In this document: positions 1 to 5,567 of the stretch, in pieces | Numbering within the stretch: the stretch's first letter is position 1 | How the letters are laid out: each line of letters begins with the position of its first letter | NCBI GenBank assembly: GCA_030628975.1 | Contig: DAOVPZ010000039.1 | Coordinates: 1 to 8,446 of the forward strand | DNA length: 8,446 bases | From: Candidatus Cloacimonadota bacterium | GTDB taxonomy: Bacteria > Cloacimonadota > Cloacimonadia > JGIOTU-2 | Direction of reading: 5' to 3' | Notes under the pieces: generated by a model | Told to the model about the DNA's origin: nothing | Database searches by the model: none | The model's input: the letters and a program-made list of their open reading frames with translations, nothing else | Translations under genes and position numbers: made by a program

Positions 1-39
1 ACGAGGACCGTAAAAGGAAGATTGATAGAAGATAAATAA
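1..39 (+). CDS. Possible C-terminal end of an upstream gene (partial)
   Basis: The first frame is open from the window edge and ends at TAA (37-39), giving the tail TRTVKGRLIEDK. The following 25 bases are A-rich and lead straight to the next start codon, as expected for an intergenic gap. Twelve codons are too few to name a family, and another frame is also open to a stop at 33-35, so this is a tentative call. Confidence 0.25.
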   Translation, partial: TRTVKGRLIEDK

Positions 40-64
40 AAAACAAAAATTAAAAGGCGTAAAA

Positions 65-1054
65 ATGAAAAAAACAAAAGTCTTATTAATTATGTTAATT
101 ATGGTTTCACTTATTTTCTACTCCTGCAGTAAAGATAGCACGGGACCCAGTAATAGAAAACCAGAAAAACCTACCGTCTCTAGTCCAAAAGATGGCGCGA
201 CCTGGGGAGCTACGAATATAGATTTATCGTGGAATTGTTATGATCAGGACGGAGATCCTCTAACATTTGATGTATATTTTGGAACTTTATCAAACCTTAC
301 ACTTGCTAATCCAGGACAAAGTAGCTATACTTACAATACAGGAACTTTAAATTATGGCACACATTACTGGAAGATAGTCGCTTATGATGACCATGATAAT
401 TCTACAACCGGAGATATCTGGCATTTTACAACTATAAGTGGAGTAACAAGCACTGTAACAGACATAGATGGAAATGTATATCAAACGATACAGATAGGTG
501 ATCAGGAATGGATGATGGAAAACTTAAAAGTGACCCATTACAGTAATGGAGACCCAATTCCTGAAGTGACTTCTAACAGCACATGGTGTGGATTGAATTA
601 TGGAGCATACTGTAATTATGACAATGAATTAGTAAACGTAGCAACCTATGGACGTTTGTATAACTGGTTTGCGGTTGATGATAGCCGTGGCATTTCTCCT
701 GAAGGATGGCATGTACCTACTGATGATGAGTGGCAAACATTAGTTGATTACCTTGGTGGGAGTAGTGTTGCTGGTGGAAAAATGAAAGAGACCGGAACTA
801 TACACTGGAACAGTCCGAACCATGGTGCAACAAATGAAAGCTGCTTCACTGCATTACCTGGTGGTTTCCGCAACTTTGATTTTGGTGATTTCTTCCATAT
901 GGGTAGCCGAGCTTTCTTTTGGTCTTCTAGTGATTACAATAGTAACCGTGCCTGGCGAGCCTGGATCAGGAGTTTGTATTACGCTTATTCAGGGGTTTCC
1001 AGTAGCGTTTACATTATGATTTATGGCTTTTCGGTTCGTTGCGTTAAGGATTAG
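65..1054 (+). CDS. FISUMP-domain lipoprotein with N-terminal Ig/FnIII-like domain
   Basis: This is a secreted, lipid-anchored protein of 329 aa. Residues 1-20 form a signal peptide (KK, then a hydrophobic stretch) ending in a lipobox-like FYSC, with Cys21 the likely lipidated residue. A short polar linker (CSKDSTGPSNRKPEKP) leads to a beta-rich Ig/fibronectin-III-like domain at about 35-124 (LSWNCYDQDGDPLTFDVYFG and later YWKIVAYDDHD). Residues 131-329 match the Fibrobacter succinogenes major paralogous domain: DIDGNVYQTIQIGDQEWM near its start, then NLKVTHYSNGDPIP, YGRLYNWFAV, PEGWHVPTDDEW, FTALPGGFR, FFWSSS and the terminal GFSVRCVKD. The domain is complete, so the gene looks intact. FISUMP is related to the formylglycine-generating-enzyme/C-type-lectin-like fold and is usually found in cell-surface proteins of unknown ligand. 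The start is the first ATG before the signal peptide, with only a weak AAAGGCG-like site upstream. Family assignment is firm; role is unknown. Confidence 0.9.
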   Translation: MKKTKVLLIMLIMVSLIFYSCSKDSTGPSNRKPEKPTVSSPKDGATWGATNIDLSWNCYDQDGDPLTFDVYFGTLSNLTLANPGQSSYTYNTGTLNYGTHYWKIVAYDDHDNSTTGDIWHFTTISGVTSTVTDIDGNVYQTIQIGDQEWMMENLKVTHYSNGDPIPEVTSNSTWCGLNYGAYCNYDNELVNVATYGRLYNWFAVDDSRGISPEGWHVPTDDEWQTLVDYLGGSSVAGGKMKETGTIHWNSPNHGATNESCFTALPGGFRNFDFGDFFHMGSRAFFWSSSDYNSNRAWRAWIRSLYYAYSGVSSSVYIMIYGFSVRCVKD

Positions 1055-1201
1055 AATATCCCGATAGCAACAATTGATGATATAAAGCTAAAAAGCACAT
1101 AATAAGTAGCCCCACAAAATCGATTCACTCGTCGTGGTAGCTGCAGATCATTAAGTGCAATGCAAGAAATAGTTGACAGAGAAATTAGTGGATGCAAAAA
1201 G

Positions 1202-1215
1202 TATAATTACATTTG
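1202..1215 (+). promoter_or_regulatory. Candidate promoter -10/-7 element upstream of the 45-aa gene
   Basis: TATAAT (1202-1207) is followed directly by TACATTTG (1208-1215), which fits the Bacteroidota-type -7 consensus TAnnTTTG. Both lie 57-71 bases before the start at 1273, a sensible leader length. No well-spaced -35/-33 element accompanies either: TTGACA at 1173-1178 is 23 bases away from TATAAT, longer than the usual 16-18. Weak support only. Confidence 0.25.
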
Positions 1216-1272
1216 AAATGTAGAAAAAATAGAATCTCTGTAAATTAAAAAAACAAAGAAAGGAGATAAAAA

Positions 1273-1410
1273 ATGGGAAAGAAAGTAACATGTCCAACAT
1301 GTAAAGGAAAAGGCACGGTTTATGAACTTAACATTATCGGAATGCCTACTTCTACAGAAAAGAAATGTCCAAATTGTGGTGGGACTGGTTATGTTTATGA
1401 AAAAGATTAG
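1273..1410 (+). CDS. 45-aa protein with two DnaJ-type CxxCxGxG zinc motifs
   Basis: This is a small complete reading frame, ATG to TAG. It is preceded by a strong Shine-Dalgarno (AAAGGAG at 1259-1265, 7 bases before the ATG), the best reason to believe it is translated. It encodes two copies of the HSP40/DnaJ cysteine-rich repeat: CPTCKGKG (Cys7, Cys10) and CPNCGGTG (Cys32, Cys35), separated by about 17 residues. Four cysteines in this spacing would make one zinc site, equivalent to half of the zinc-binding domain of DnaJ. There is no J domain, signal peptide or membrane segment, so the product should be a cytoplasmic mini zinc-ribbon. Known members of this superfamily act as protein-binding or disulfide-related accessory modules, but nothing here shows the partner. 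Its leader resembles that of the next gene (shared AAAGGAGATAA), and a hairpin lies between the two. Confidence 0.75.
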   Translation: MGKKVTCPTCKGKGTVYELNIIGMPTSTEKKCPNCGGTGYVYEKD

Positions 1411-1456
1411 TATCGGGTTAACATTGTTAATAATGTGAATTAATTGATTTAATGTA

Positions 1457-1487
1457 AGATACTTTCTTTTTTTAAAAGGAAGTATCT
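1457..1487 (+). terminator. Strong hairpin between the 45-aa and 75-aa genes
   Basis: The left arm AGATACTTTCTTTT (1457-1470) pairs with AAAAGGAAGTATCT (1474-1487) over 14 positions with a single G-U pair and a TTT loop. It lies 46 bases after one stop and 37 before the next start. No T-run follows the 3' arm (CAATTAAAC follows), so it is not a canonical intrinsic terminator. It may be an RNA-stabilising or processing hairpin, or an attenuator. An outer TTAATTG/CAATTAA pairing (1440-1446 with 1488-1494) could extend it. Confidence 0.5.
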
Positions 1488-1524
1488 CAATTAAACAAAA
1501 AAAAGAAAAAAGGAGATAATCAAT

Positions 1525-1752
1525 ATGGTTTCTGTAAAAGTTTTATACAAAGGTAGTGGAAATCCAGTAAAAGGTGCAAAAGTATCTTTAATGTTTTCAG
1601 GGTTAATTTCAGGTGGTTCGGTTCCTGGTAAATATACAGATTATAATGGAGAAGTTCATTTTAATATTGGGACAGGAAATGGAACTATATATGTAAATGG
1701 ACTAGATGCAAAGACAGGTTATATATCAGGTATGGAAGTAGTACATGTATAA
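1525..1752 (+). CDS. 75-aa single Ig-like / carboxypeptidase-regulatory-like domain protein
   Basis: This is a complete small gene with a strong AAAGGAG site (1509-1515) 9 bases before ATG. The product looks like one small beta-sandwich domain: VKVLYKGSGNPVKGAKVSL, then YTDYNGEVHFNI, then GTIYVNG. The pattern 'G.PV.GA.V.L ... TD.NGEV.F' is the signature of carboxypeptidase regulatory-like, Big or transthyretin-like domains, normally repeat modules of exported adhesins or TonB-dependent receptors. Here it stands alone, starts two residues into the first strand, and has no signal peptide. It may act inside the cell, be exported by a leaderless route, or be a detached module. The domain type is a reasonable pattern match; the function is unknown. 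It shares strand and leader style with the 45-aa gene upstream and is 66 bases from the CFI-box gene downstream. Confidence 0.75.
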   Translation: MVSVKVLYKGSGNPVKGAKVSLMFSGLISGGSVPGKYTDYNGEVHFNIGTGNGTIYVNGLDAKTGYISGMEVVHV

Positions 1753-1818
1753 AATGAATATACAACTAAATATTATGTGATATAAAATCTAAGCCATATA
1801 GCTTGAAAGGATTGAAAA

Positions 1819-2580
1819 ATGTCTGAAAATGAAGATTTTAAAGTAGGTATGAGTATGTTGGATGATATATCTGAGCAATTAGATACATTCGAATGGGGAG
1901 CACTTTCTTCTCATTCATTTTTGGGAAGAAATCCTGTATTGTCAACAGATGAAATTTCTCAAATTACTGTAAAAGTAGAAAATCTACTTGAAGAGTGTGA
2001 AATTGTAGAAAAAAAAATAGGCTCAGACAAGGAAGTATTGGCTTTTCTCAACTATATAAAGGGACGACTTTATGCACTATACTGGCCATTTAAATTCCCC
2101 CGTTATAAGGGTCATAAAAAAGAAGCAATTTACTGCTACGAAAAGGCGATTGAACTGACCTCTTATGATGAAAAAAAAGGATCATGTAAATATTATTTAG
2201 CTCTCCTCTACAGAGCATATAAAGAAAAACAATTAGAATTAAAAAACTTAGAAGAAGCAGTTAGCCTCTTGACTGTAGATGATCCTATTGGTATGGAAGC
2301 TGCGAAAGAACTCGAAAAACTAAAAACAAAGAAAAAGGGGATGTGTTTTATTGCTACAGCTGTTTATGGCTCTCCATCTGCTAAGGAAGTTGTAGTTCTA
2401 CAATCTTTCAGAGATGAGATTCTGGTAAAGTCAATGCTGGGTAGAGCATTCATTACTGGCTATTATCGTTTTTCCCCATTTTATGCACACTTAATCAGAC
2501 AGTCAGAATCACTAAAAAAAGTGGTGAGAACAATTGTTGTTGCACCCTTGGTTAGATTATCAAAATCCCTCTTAAAGTAA
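1819..2580 (+). CDS. Helical (TPR-like) protein with C-terminal CFI-box domain
   Basis: The product is 253 aa, with AAAGGA (1805-1810) 8 bases before ATG. Residues 1-75 are acidic and mostly helical. Residues 76-170 contain helix pairs resembling tetratricopeptide repeats (KKEAIYCYEKAIELT, then KYYLALLYRAYKEKQLELKN, then NLEEAVSLL). A basic hinge, KTKKKG, precedes CFIATAVYGSP at 176-186. From there to the end the sequence fits the C-terminal 'CFI-box' family: Cys176-Phe-Ile, a Tyr-Gly-Ser turn, LQSFRDE, GRAF (208-211), YYRFSP and a closing amphipathic/hydrophobic stretch (VVRTIVVAPLVRL). That family caps otherwise unrelated bacterial proteins, which suggests a common targeting or processing role, but its biochemistry is not established as far as I know. 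No N-terminal signal peptide is present. The gene appears intact. Domain assignment is strong, TPR assignment moderate. Confidence 0.85.
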   Translation: MSENEDFKVGMSMLDDISEQLDTFEWGALSSHSFLGRNPVLSTDEISQITVKVENLLEECEIVEKKIGSDKEVLAFLNYIKGRLYALYWPFKFPRYKGHKKEAIYCYEKAIELTSYDEKKGSCKYYLALLYRAYKEKQLELKNLEEAVSLLTVDDPIGMEAAKELEKLKTKKKGMCFIATAVYGSPSAKEVVVLQSFRDEILVKSMLGRAFITGYYRFSPFYAHLIRQSESLKKVVRTIVVAPLVRLSKSLLK

Positions 2581-2697
2581 AACTAAAAGATATAGTTTCT
2601 TAATCTGAATAACTAAAAATAAGTTGTTTTAGGAAATGTGATTGAAGATATCTCCTTGTTAGTGATAATAAACTAAAAGGCTAGAAAGGAAGTTAAA

Positions 2698-3594
2698 GTG
2701 CCTTTCCGGGATTTTTTTACAAAAAAAATCAGAAGGGTTAACCAGAAAAAACCAGAAGATACTCCGAAACCGAGTTCGAGAATTGTTTTTTCACGAGTCG
2801 GTTTTATTTCACCAAAAGGTATCATGCAAGTAAACACTAATGATAAAGGATTAACTTCATTGTTAGACTGGGGAGAAGATGCTAGAGTCTCACCGAATGG
2901 AATGAAAATAATATTCAGTGCTTATCCGCATACCTCAGAACATGAATTACTTAATTCGCAAGGCATATATAACTTTAGCCCTGAGATTCATATTATGGAT
3001 GTTTATGGCACAAATATTCAAAGGCTCACATTAAGTGAAGAAATGGGTTCGAGTTTCCCCAGGTTTTCTCCAGATGGCACAAAAATTGGATTTAAGCGAA
3101 ATAAAGAAGGTAAAAGCCAGATATGGATAATGGATATAGATGGTAAAAATATAAAACAACTGACCCATGAAGGACATCATTCTTATTTCTGCTGGATGCC
3201 TAATGGAAAAATTGCATTTCAAAGAGAATATGAGTGGACCTATACTATGGATTTGAACGGTATAAATGAAAAAAAACTAACTATATTTGAGAAAGATGAC
3301 TATGAACCAGTTTGGAGTCCAGATGGGGAAAAAGTAGCTTTTGGAAACGGTAAGGAGCTTTTTATAATAGAATCAAATGGCCAAAATAGAAGGCCGATTA
3401 CAGTATTACGAGGATGGATAGGAAATTGGTCTTTAGATAATTGTTGGTTGGTGTTTTCCTCTCGGAAAATGAATCCTAATTCAGCAGAAATATTCATTGT
3501 TAGAGAGGATGGTAAATACGAACAGCGACTTACAGAAAATAGACCGAGACAGGGCAAAGTTTCCCAAGATTTTGATCCATGTTGGTTACCATAG
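2698..3594 (+). CDS. TolB/PD40-type beta-propeller protein without signal peptide
   Basis: The product is 298 aa. It starts at GTG with AAAGGA (2685-2690) 7 bases upstream; the next in-frame ATG (2824) would cut into the first blade, so GTG is preferred. Six WD40-like/PD40 blades can be followed: about 28-75, 96-133 (FPRFSPDGTKIGFKR), 141-176 (QIWIMDIDGKNIKQLT), 180-216 (PVWSPDGEKVAFGNG), 220-256 (ELFIIESNGQNRRPIT) and 263-298 (EIFIVREDGKYEQRLT, ending DPCWLP). The 'SPDG.K..F' and 'I...DG...RLT' signatures are typical of TolB and related propellers, which usually work in the periplasm as protein-binding scaffolds. Here the N-terminus (MPFRDFFTKKIRRVNQKK) is basic and lacks a hydrophobic core, so the protein is predicted to be cytoplasmic or exported another way. 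It lacks TolB's N-terminal domain and is not flanked by tol/pal genes. It is likely a free-standing propeller; partner unknown. Confidence 0.85.
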   Translation: MPFRDFFTKKIRRVNQKKPEDTPKPSSRIVFSRVGFISPKGIMQVNTNDKGLTSLLDWGEDARVSPNGMKIIFSAYPHTSEHELLNSQGIYNFSPEIHIMDVYGTNIQRLTLSEEMGSSFPRFSPDGTKIGFKRNKEGKSQIWIMDIDGKNIKQLTHEGHHSYFCWMPNGKIAFQREYEWTYTMDLNGINEKKLTIFEKDDYEPVWSPDGEKVAFGNGKELFIIESNGQNRRPITVLRGWIGNWSLDNCWLVFSSRKMNPNSAEIFIVREDGKYEQRLTENRPRQGKVSQDFDPCWLP

Positions 3595-3673
3595 ATGTAT
3601 AAATTGAATAAATGAACAGCAAAATTCATTGATACGTTAATGTGCTTAAATTTGAGATAGCTTTAATCTGTTT

Positions 3674-3722
3674 CTTGTTACAAAATATCTTTAGCTGAAG
3701 GCTTAGTATGTTGTATAACAAG
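3674..3722 (+). repeat. Inverted repeat in the spacer before the 91-aa gene
   Basis: CTTGTTA (3674-3680) pairs with TAACAAG (3716-3722). After a two-base bulge, CAA (3681-3683) pairs with TTG (3711-3713), enclosing a 27-base interior. The T-run expected of an intrinsic terminator is missing. It is the only notable structure in the 188-base gap between the propeller gene and the 91-aa gene. Significance is uncertain in such AT-rich DNA. Confidence 0.35.
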
Positions 3723-3782
3723 TTTATAAATATTAAGAATACGAAATAATAAAAAAAATAGCAAAATATATATGGAAATATA

Positions 3783-4058
3783 ATGGCTAAAAAATGCAGA
3801 GATTGTAAATACTACAAAGAAAAAAGCGGATTCTTCAGTAGTACAAGCTGGTGTACAAAAAAAAATAAGGTAATATCAATGAATGACTATAGCTGTGAGG
3901 ATTTTGAATCTGCTATTGAAGAAAGGTGGGGTAGGGTTCATAGGTACAGAGAATGCATATTTTGGGATGAAACTAGTTCATGGAGTGGAAAATGCCTGAA
4001 AGAACATTGGGGTGCAGAACCAGATAAGGATGCATGTTGGGAATTTAAGCAAAGATGA
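3783..4058 (+). CDS. 91-aa cysteine-rich protein with two related modules
   Basis: This is a small cytoplasmic-looking protein of 91 aa with no signal peptide. Two modules of similar layout are visible. Module 1 (5-41) has CRDCKYYK, WCTKK and SCEDFE, giving Cys5, Cys8, Cys24 and Cys38. Module 2 (55-88) has YRECIFWDE, GKCLKEH and DACWEFK, giving Cys58, Cys71 and Cys85. The aromatic residue after each CxxC/C start and the closing 'C.(D/E)F' are shared, so the protein probably arose by duplication. The spacing is reminiscent of small metal-binding proteins, including HiPIP-like small subunits of some glycyl-radical decarboxylases and many short zinc proteins. No glycyl-radical enzyme is in the window, so this is only a structural analogy. 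A weak GGAA (3774-3777) precedes the ATG. The next gene starts 10 bases after its stop, so the two may be cotranscribed. Confidence 0.75.
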   Translation: MAKKCRDCKYYKEKSGFFSSTSWCTKKNKVISMNDYSCEDFESAIEERWGRVHRYRECIFWDETSSWSGKCLKEHWGAEPDKDACWEFKQR

Positions 4059-4068
4059 TAATTTTAAA

Positions 4069-5282
4069 ATGAACTATTTTAAAAAAATACTCATTTTATC
4101 ATTGTTGATATTTATTTGGTCATCTATTCTATTCTCTCAAACCAACGATACACCACTAAGCTTTGATGAAGATATCCCTTTTCTCTTGTTTCTGGTTATT
4201 TATTTAGAGGAAATGATTTCTTCTATGAGAAAACTTATGATAGTGTAAAAAAACTTAGAGATTGTCTGTTATATTTCCAAATTGGCGGTTTCATCAATTC
4301 AAATTCAAAGTTATTAGCTTTTCCAGAGAATGGATTAGATTTAACGCCCACTGCTTCCAACGGTTTTTTGGAAATCAAAGGCATCTTAGGCACAGATATT
4401 TCATTTCCGTTATTTTATCAATTTTATGCCTACTTTCGAAACTACATCTATTTTCAATATAAAGATGATAAAGAAGATAATAATTCAGAAAATGATGTGA
4501 GATTTATTGGAGAATATACTTCCGGTATTGTGAGCGCTGCATTGGGTTATGAGAATAACTGGTTTACGCCAATAATTGTCTGGAATAAATTTGAAGCTGA
4601 GCATGTGAATAAAGAAGATGATTTAGTAGAAATACCAGCAGAATATCATGGTATCTATATTGATAGATTTCAAGAAGTTGATTCCAGATTTGACTCTCTT
4701 GGAATTAAAGAAAAAGCAGAAAAGAGTATTTCGTTTATTGGATACAGCAGAAAGCTTGGAGTTGGTTGTATTTTAGCCCCAAAATATACAAAAATTGATT
4801 TGAATATTTTATCTGGTATCAGTTCTTATAACAACATTTTACCATTTAGTCAACATAGTATTAATGTAAGTAATATCATTGATTTCGTTTTTCATACAAA
4901 TTTAGAACCCGGTTTTGATTATTCGATAAAATCAAATTATCAAAAACCTAATTTTAAGCATTTAAAGAATACTGTTAGTGATTTAACATTAAATCTCTCA
5001 AGTATCTTTAAACCCGATGAAGATACTATTGAAGAATTTTAAAAAGAAGGTTGGGGGGATATTTCAAAGTATATTAATTTATTTACAAGGTTTCAGTATG
5101 ATCACTCAATCAATGAATTAGCATCAATAGAAGTAGGTCTAAAATTTTATGCATTCCAAGTTATGTATGAATATAATAATACGAAATTGTTCATGCCTGA
5201 TGTAGATAGATTATACAGTAATTCGCTAACCTTCAAATTGGGTGGAGGTTTTGGGAAAGGTGGTTGGATTTTTGGTCTTTAA
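4069..5282 (+). pseudogene. Disrupted gene for an exported, probably envelope, protein
   Basis: The start ATG (4069) opens with a clear signal peptide (MNYFKKILILSLLIFIWSSI, then LFSQ; likely cut after about residue 23). After SFDEDIPF the frame runs into unrelated sequence and stops at 4246-4248, while the -1 frame becomes open and sensible (SLVSGYLFRGNDFFYE) and continues to TAA at 5040-5042. One base missing from the T-run at 4179-4182 would join the two frames smoothly. Beyond 5042 the same frame stays open for 79 more codons (KEGWGDISKYINLF to the end GKGGWIFGL), stopping at 5280-5282. Joined, the product would be about 404 aa, rich in alternating hydrophobic/aromatic strands and glycine, as in beta-barrel or beta-rich envelope proteins. 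No known family is recognised. The two lesions suggest decay, though sequencing or assembly error is possible. A TTG at 4368 could open the middle fragment, but no good ribosome site was seen there. Confidence 0.7.
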
Positions 5283-5291
5283 ATTAATTCA

Positions 5292-5382
5292 CCAGTTCGG
5301 ATTTCTCCCGAAAACCTTCTGGAAAACCACAATGTTTAGAAACTTTTTAGTTTCAGCCCAAGGCTGATGAGCTTTAGGCTCA
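5292..5382. repeat. Cluster of three small hairpins after the disrupted gene
   Basis: Three short inverted repeats follow one another. The first is CCAG+TTCGG (5292-5300) against CCGAA (5308-5312) and CTGG (5319-5322). The second is CAGCC (5354-5358) against GGCTG (5362-5366) with a three-base loop. The third is TGAGC (5368-5372) against GCTCA (5378-5382) with a five-base loop. These relatively GC-rich stems stand out in AT-rich spacer DNA and look more like a repeat-type intergenic element than coding remains. No gene was found in 5283-5567. Confidence 0.4.
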
Positions 5383-5414
5383 CTAGTAAATACTTGAACA
5401 ATCAAAGGAATTTT

Positions 5415-5453
5415 AGACCTTCAAGGTTTTTGGGAAACCTTGAAAGTCTTTTT
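5415..5453 (+). terminator. Intrinsic terminator downstream of the disrupted gene
   Basis: AGACCTTCAAGGTTT (5415-5429) pairs with AAACCTTGAAAGTCT (5435-5449) over 15 positions with one C/A mismatch. The loop is TTGGG, and TTTT (5450-5453) plus AATTT follow. This is a canonical rho-independent terminator for + strand transcripts. In reverse it could also serve the minus-strand ATPase that ends at 5568, although the T-run there is poor. A closely related hairpin lies at 6913-6953, on the other side of that ATPase. Confidence 0.75.
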
Positions 5454-5464
5454 AATTTATTAAT

Positions 5465-5504
5465 CTTTGCGAAAGTTTATTCAGATAAATATCGGGACGC
5501 AAAG
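5465..5504. repeat. Seven-base inverted repeat with 26-base interior
   Basis: CTTTGCG (5465-5471) and CGCAAAG (5498-5504) are perfect complements separated by 26 bases that include ATATCGGGA. It lies between the terminator and the end of the minus-strand ATPase gene. It may be part of an intergenic repeat; no function can be assigned. Confidence 0.35.
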
Positions 5505-5567
5505 CTACACTATTTCTGAAAATCCTCCAACTTCTTTTTAAAATCATCAATTTCAAAAATTCACCTG

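Noticed and set aside
822..1019. Plus-strand frame inside the FISUMP gene
   Set aside because: It fully overlaps a well-supported gene in another frame and has no ribosome site or family features.
1173..1207. Sigma70 promoter from TTGACA (1173-1178) and TATAAT (1202-1207)
   Set aside because: Both hexamers match consensus but the 23-base spacer is too long for a standard promoter; only the downstream element is kept as a weak candidate.
3031..3629. Two minus-strand frames over the propeller gene
   Set aside because: They lie antisense to clear PD40 repeats; their apparent protein sequence has no recognisable pattern.
1055..4068. Integron-like array of small gene cassettes
   Set aside because: Small co-oriented genes suggested cassettes, but the gaps contain no GTTRRRY/RYYYAAC pairs and no repeated attC-like sites, and there is no integrase in the window.
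5508..5562. Short minus-strand reading frame ending in DDFKKKLEDFQK
   Set aside because: It looks like the tail of a helical protein, but it is only 16 codons after a stop, without start or ribosome site; at most a gene remnant.
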